From UBA11891 sp003533785 (GTDB lineage: Bacteria > Bacteroidota > Bacteroidia > Flavobacteriales > Flavobacteriaceae), in contig CATFEX010000014.1 of NCBI GenBank assembly GCA_949511625.1, positions 1-9,456 on the forward strand: a DNA stretch of 9,456 nt. Reading direction: 5' to 3'. This document shows, one piece after another, positions 7,442-9,456 of the stretch (position 1 is its first letter; the number at the start of each line of letters is the position of its first letter). Under the pieces are notes generated by a model. That model had not been told where the DNA came from. It made no database searches and saw only the letters and a list, made by a program, of their open reading frames with translations. The position numbers were made by a program, and so were the translations under genes.

Positions 7442-9339
7442 TCCAAAGCAGGTGCGGCACCTAAATTTACTTTTTTAAGATAGGTGTCCAAAAACTGTTT
7501 GATTTCACCATATCCTTTGATTTGATTGTCTTTCTTTCGAAATCCATGCCCCTCGTCTGGAAAAATAACATACTCAACAGGCACCTCATTTTTTTGCACA
7601 GCAGCGACAATTTCGTCTGATTCTACTTGTAGAACCCTAGGATCGTTAGCTCCTTGCAGTACCATAACGGGATTTTTGATCCTCTCGGCATGAAAAAGTG
7701 GCGATATTGCCTTTAGTCGAATGGAATCCTCAGTAAAGGGATCGCCTAATTCTTCATAGAGAGCCTTTCTAGAAGCTTCCCAATAAGGAGGAATGGATTT
7801 AAGTGTCCGTATCCAATTGGTTACACCAAAAATATTGACTCCAACTTGAAATTCTTCGGGTGTAAAGGTCATCGCGGCCATAGTCATATAGCCTCCATAA
7901 CTACCACCAATAATTCCAATTTTATCTGTATCAATGTAATTTTGTTCTTGCAGCCATTTTTTACCCCAAATACAATCCTTTAGGTCTTTATCTCCGTGAT
8001 TGCGATCGTCCATTTTGTAAAAACTTTTTCCATAGCCACTACTGCCTCTATTGTTGACAGCAAGAATGGCATAGCCTTGATTGACTAAATATTGTATGAG
8101 AGAATAATACCCAACACGTGTTTGACCACCGGGACCTCCGTGTACCCAAACCAGAGCGGGTACTTTATTCCTTTTTGAAGCTTGTAACGGTTTGTAATAA
8201 ATAGCAGGTATTTCTAATCCATCGAAGGAAGAGAAGCGAACCACTTCTGCTGCCACAAGATGATCTGCGTTCAATTCGGGATTCAAACTCTGAGTCAATT
8301 TTTTAGTGCGATTGGATTTCAAGTCATATAAATAGATGTTGCTTGGATTTTTGGAAGAGCCTACACTGAGTCGCATTTTTTCTTCACTTTTAGAAATGGA
8401 TATACTGTTGATGGATCCGTCCTGAATTTCTGGAAAATTTACCTCAGTATCATTATTGATATCCAAGATGACCAAATTGGTCCTGCCGTCTTCGTTGATC
8501 CCAATAACACGATAGGTTTCCTTTTCACTCAAATAACTATACATCACATCCCAGTCACTTTCATAAATAACCTCTTGTTTTCCAGATTCAATTTCATAGG
8601 ATTTCAAATAGGCAAATTCTTTTCCCACATCAGTAATAAAGAAAAAGGTGGTGTTGTCGTCAGAAAAACCGGCACTGCTATAGCTACCAGCCCCTTCAGA
8701 TACTTGAGTCAAGGCACGGGTCTGATTATCGAACAAATAGAAATCGTTGGTGCTGGTTGTTGTATACTTCGATAAAAGAAAGTAACGCTCATTATTGGAT
8801 ACGGACTCAACAGATAGATTTTGTTGGTTTTCATATATCAAAATAGGGTCCCATTCATCAACTTTCATTTTATACAAATCGAAGAACCGCTCGTCTCGTT
8901 TATTGGATTGGTAATAGAAACATGTGCGGTCTTTAGACCAGACAAAAAATCGCGCTTTTTCCGTTTCTCCTGGGGTCAGATCTACCGTGCTATTGTCCTC
9001 TTTTAAAAGATATATATGGGATATTTCATTACCCCCTTTGTCGGCAGAATAGAGTAGTGCATTTGAATTGGGGATATAGCTCAGAGCATAAAAAGATTCC
9101 GTATCCGATTGGGTACGCTGAGAAGTTTCTCCGCTGTTAATATCTACTTCATAGACATTGTAGATACCGCTAGCGTTGCTGGTGAAAGCGAGTTTGCTCT
9201 CATCACTGGAAAAATAACCACCGCCTATGGAGATGTTTTTGAAGAAGAGGTCAATGTCGTATTGTGCAATGGATTTAGATGCTGTATCCTCGCAGCTGTA
9301 TATAAGTAGGAGTGCTGCACCTATCAATAATCTTTTCAT
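7438..9339 (-). CDS. S9-family prolyl oligopeptidase-like serine peptidase, lipoprotein
   Basis: From the ATG at 9337-9339 this is 633 residues. Residues 1-16 (MKRLLIGAALLLIYSC) form a lipoprotein signal peptide with lipid-attachment C16, so the mature enzyme is probably anchored in the periplasm or outer membrane. Residues about 25-375 look like the S9 beta-propeller, with repeated strands such as KLAFTSNASGIYNVYEVD. The alpha/beta-hydrolase domain follows, with oxyanion-region HGGPGG (400-405), NNRGSSGYG (429-437), nucleophile S480 in GGSYGGY, D566 in GANDPRV and H598 in DEGHGF. It should cleave short peptides, as dipeptidyl- or acylaminoacyl-peptidases of S9B/S9C do; the specificity is not readable. 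An in-frame TTG at 9387 would add 16 residues, masking the signal peptide and lying upstream of the probable transcription start, so 9339 is preferred. Confidence 0.93.
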   Translation of the reverse strand: MKRLLIGAALLLIYSCEDTASKSIAQYDIDLFFKNISIGGGYFSSDESKLAFTSNASGIYNVYEVDINSGETSQRTQSDTESFYALSYIPNSNALLYSADKGGNEISHIYLLKEDNSTVDLTPGETEKARFFVWSKDRTCFYYQSNKRDERFFDLYKMKVDEWDPILIYENQQNLSVESVSNNERYFLLSKYTTTSTNDFYLFDNQTRALTQVSEGAGSYSSAGFSDDNTTFFFITDVGKEFAYLKSYEIESGKQEVIYESDWDVMYSYLSEKETYRVIGINEDGRTNLVILDINNDTEVNFPEIQDGSINSISISKSEEKMRLSVGSSKNPSNIYLYDLKSNRTKKLTQSLNPELNADHLVAAEVVRFSSFDGLEIPAIYYKPLQASKRNKVPALVWVHGGPGGQTRVGYYSLIQYLVNQGYAILAVNNRGSSGYGKSFYKMDDRNHGDKDLKDCIWGKKWLQEQNYIDTDKIGIIGGSYGGYMTMAAMTFTPEEFQVGVNIFGVTNWIRTLKSIPPYWEASRKALYEELGDPFTEDSIRLKAISPLFHAERIKNPVMVLQGANDPRVLQVESDEIVAAVQKNEVPVEYVIFPDEGHGFRKKDNQIKGYGEIKQFLDTYLKKVNLGAAPALD

Positions 9340-9342
9340 AAG

Positions 9343-9350
9343 AATGTTTG
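9343..9350 (+). promoter_or_regulatory. Weak candidate -7 element for the divergent right-edge frame
   Basis: AATGTTTG at 9343-9350 matches TAnnTTTG except at the first base and lies 21 bp before the ATG at 9372. I see no TTG or TTTG at the expected distance upstream, so support is poor. It is placed back to back with the candidate minus-strand promoter. Confidence 0.2.
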
Positions 9351-9355
9351 TAGCC

Positions 9356-9388
9356 CCAAGATACGAATCCCATGGAATTTGTTTCAAA
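9356..9388 (-). promoter_or_regulatory. Candidate Bacteroidota-type promoter for the S9 peptidase gene
   Basis: Read on the minus strand, TTTG (9388-9385) is followed after 21 bp by TATCTTGG (9363-9356), which matches the TAnnTTTG -7 consensus of the Bacteroidota housekeeping sigma factor at all but one fixed position. The spacing falls within the range for this promoter class. Transcription would start about 10 bp before the ATG at 9339, leaving a short leader. The site overlaps the first codons of the divergent frame. It is a single-mismatch motif in AT-rich DNA, so it is only a candidate. Confidence 0.4.
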
Positions 9389-9456
9389 TGAGAACGTCAG
9401 CGATAAAAATTATTTTTTTGGAGATACAGTCCATTCTCAACTGGAAGCAGCGCACT
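9372..9456 (+). CDS. Unrecognised open frame, 5' end only, divergent from the peptidase
   Basis: An ATG at 9372 opens a frame that runs uninterrupted off the right edge (28 codons visible, beginning MEFVSNENVSDKNYFFGDTV). The closest in-frame stop upstream is TAG at 9351-9353. The composition (hydrophilic and aromatic mix, no signal peptide, ending LEAAH) looks protein-like, but the stretch is too short to assign a family and I do not recognise it. Only 32 bp separate it from the divergent peptidase start. A coding gene is likely because otherwise the region would be unexplained, but 28 codons without a stop is weak evidence in itself. Confidence 0.5.
   Translation, partial: MEFVSNENVSDKNYFFGDTVHSQLEAAH

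Noticed and set aside
7450..7461. Small GGTGC/GCACC palindrome just past the convergent stop codons
   Set aside because: The loop would be 1-3 bases, the stem is only 4-5 bp, there is no adjacent T-run, and it encodes the peptidase C-terminus.
8575..9309. Several 61-66 codon plus-strand open frames opposite the peptidase gene
   Set aside because: Antisense shadows of the beta-propeller coding sequence, with no family resemblance.
9340..9387. TTG 9387 as the start of the S9 peptidase
   Set aside because: It would place 16 residues before the signal peptide and it lies upstream of the likely transcription start.

Overview
The window comes from a member of the Bacteroidota, most likely the class Flavobacteriia. 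The grounds are the SufB sequence (residues 1-10 and the whole C-terminus look flavobacterial from memory), AT-rich DNA, the lack of Shine-Dalgarno sequences before nearly all starts, a DUF2480 gene (a family essentially restricted to Bacteroidota), and a candidate promoter of the Bacteroidota type (TTTG / TAnnTTTG). No database search was possible, so family names rest on recognised motifs.

Positions 1-6170 (+) hold a SUF iron-sulfur cluster assembly operon, cut at its 5' end: the tail of an A-type carrier (sufA/iscA-like), then sufB, sufC, sufD, sufS, sufE, a sufT-like MIP18/DUF59 gene, and a DUF2480 gene. SufS draws persulfide sulfur from cysteine, SufE relays it to the SufBCD scaffold, SufC supplies ATPase activity, the A-type protein carries clusters, and SufT probably helps in maturation of target proteins. 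All the active-site and scaffold residues I could place are present, so the operon looks functional. Gaps are 0-17 bp and several stop/start codons overlap, so this is probably one transcript.

Positions 6170-7441 (+) encode a GT4-like glycosyltransferase whose start overlaps the DUF2480 stop (TAATG), so it appears to ride on the SUF transcript although it has no obvious link to iron-sulfur metabolism.

Positions 7438-9339 (-) encode an S9-family prolyl oligopeptidase-like lipoprotein, convergent with the glycosyltransferase and overlapping it by 4 bp. A candidate promoter lies just upstream. At the right edge (9372 onward, +) a divergent open frame starts and runs off the window; it is not recognised.

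There is no non-coding stretch above 300 bp. I saw no tRNA, rRNA, insertion sequence, CRISPR array, riboswitch or convincing terminator. The window is mostly ordinary core-genome sequence; the part least described by known biology is the DUF2480 protein with its three cysteines and its fixed place beside sufT.
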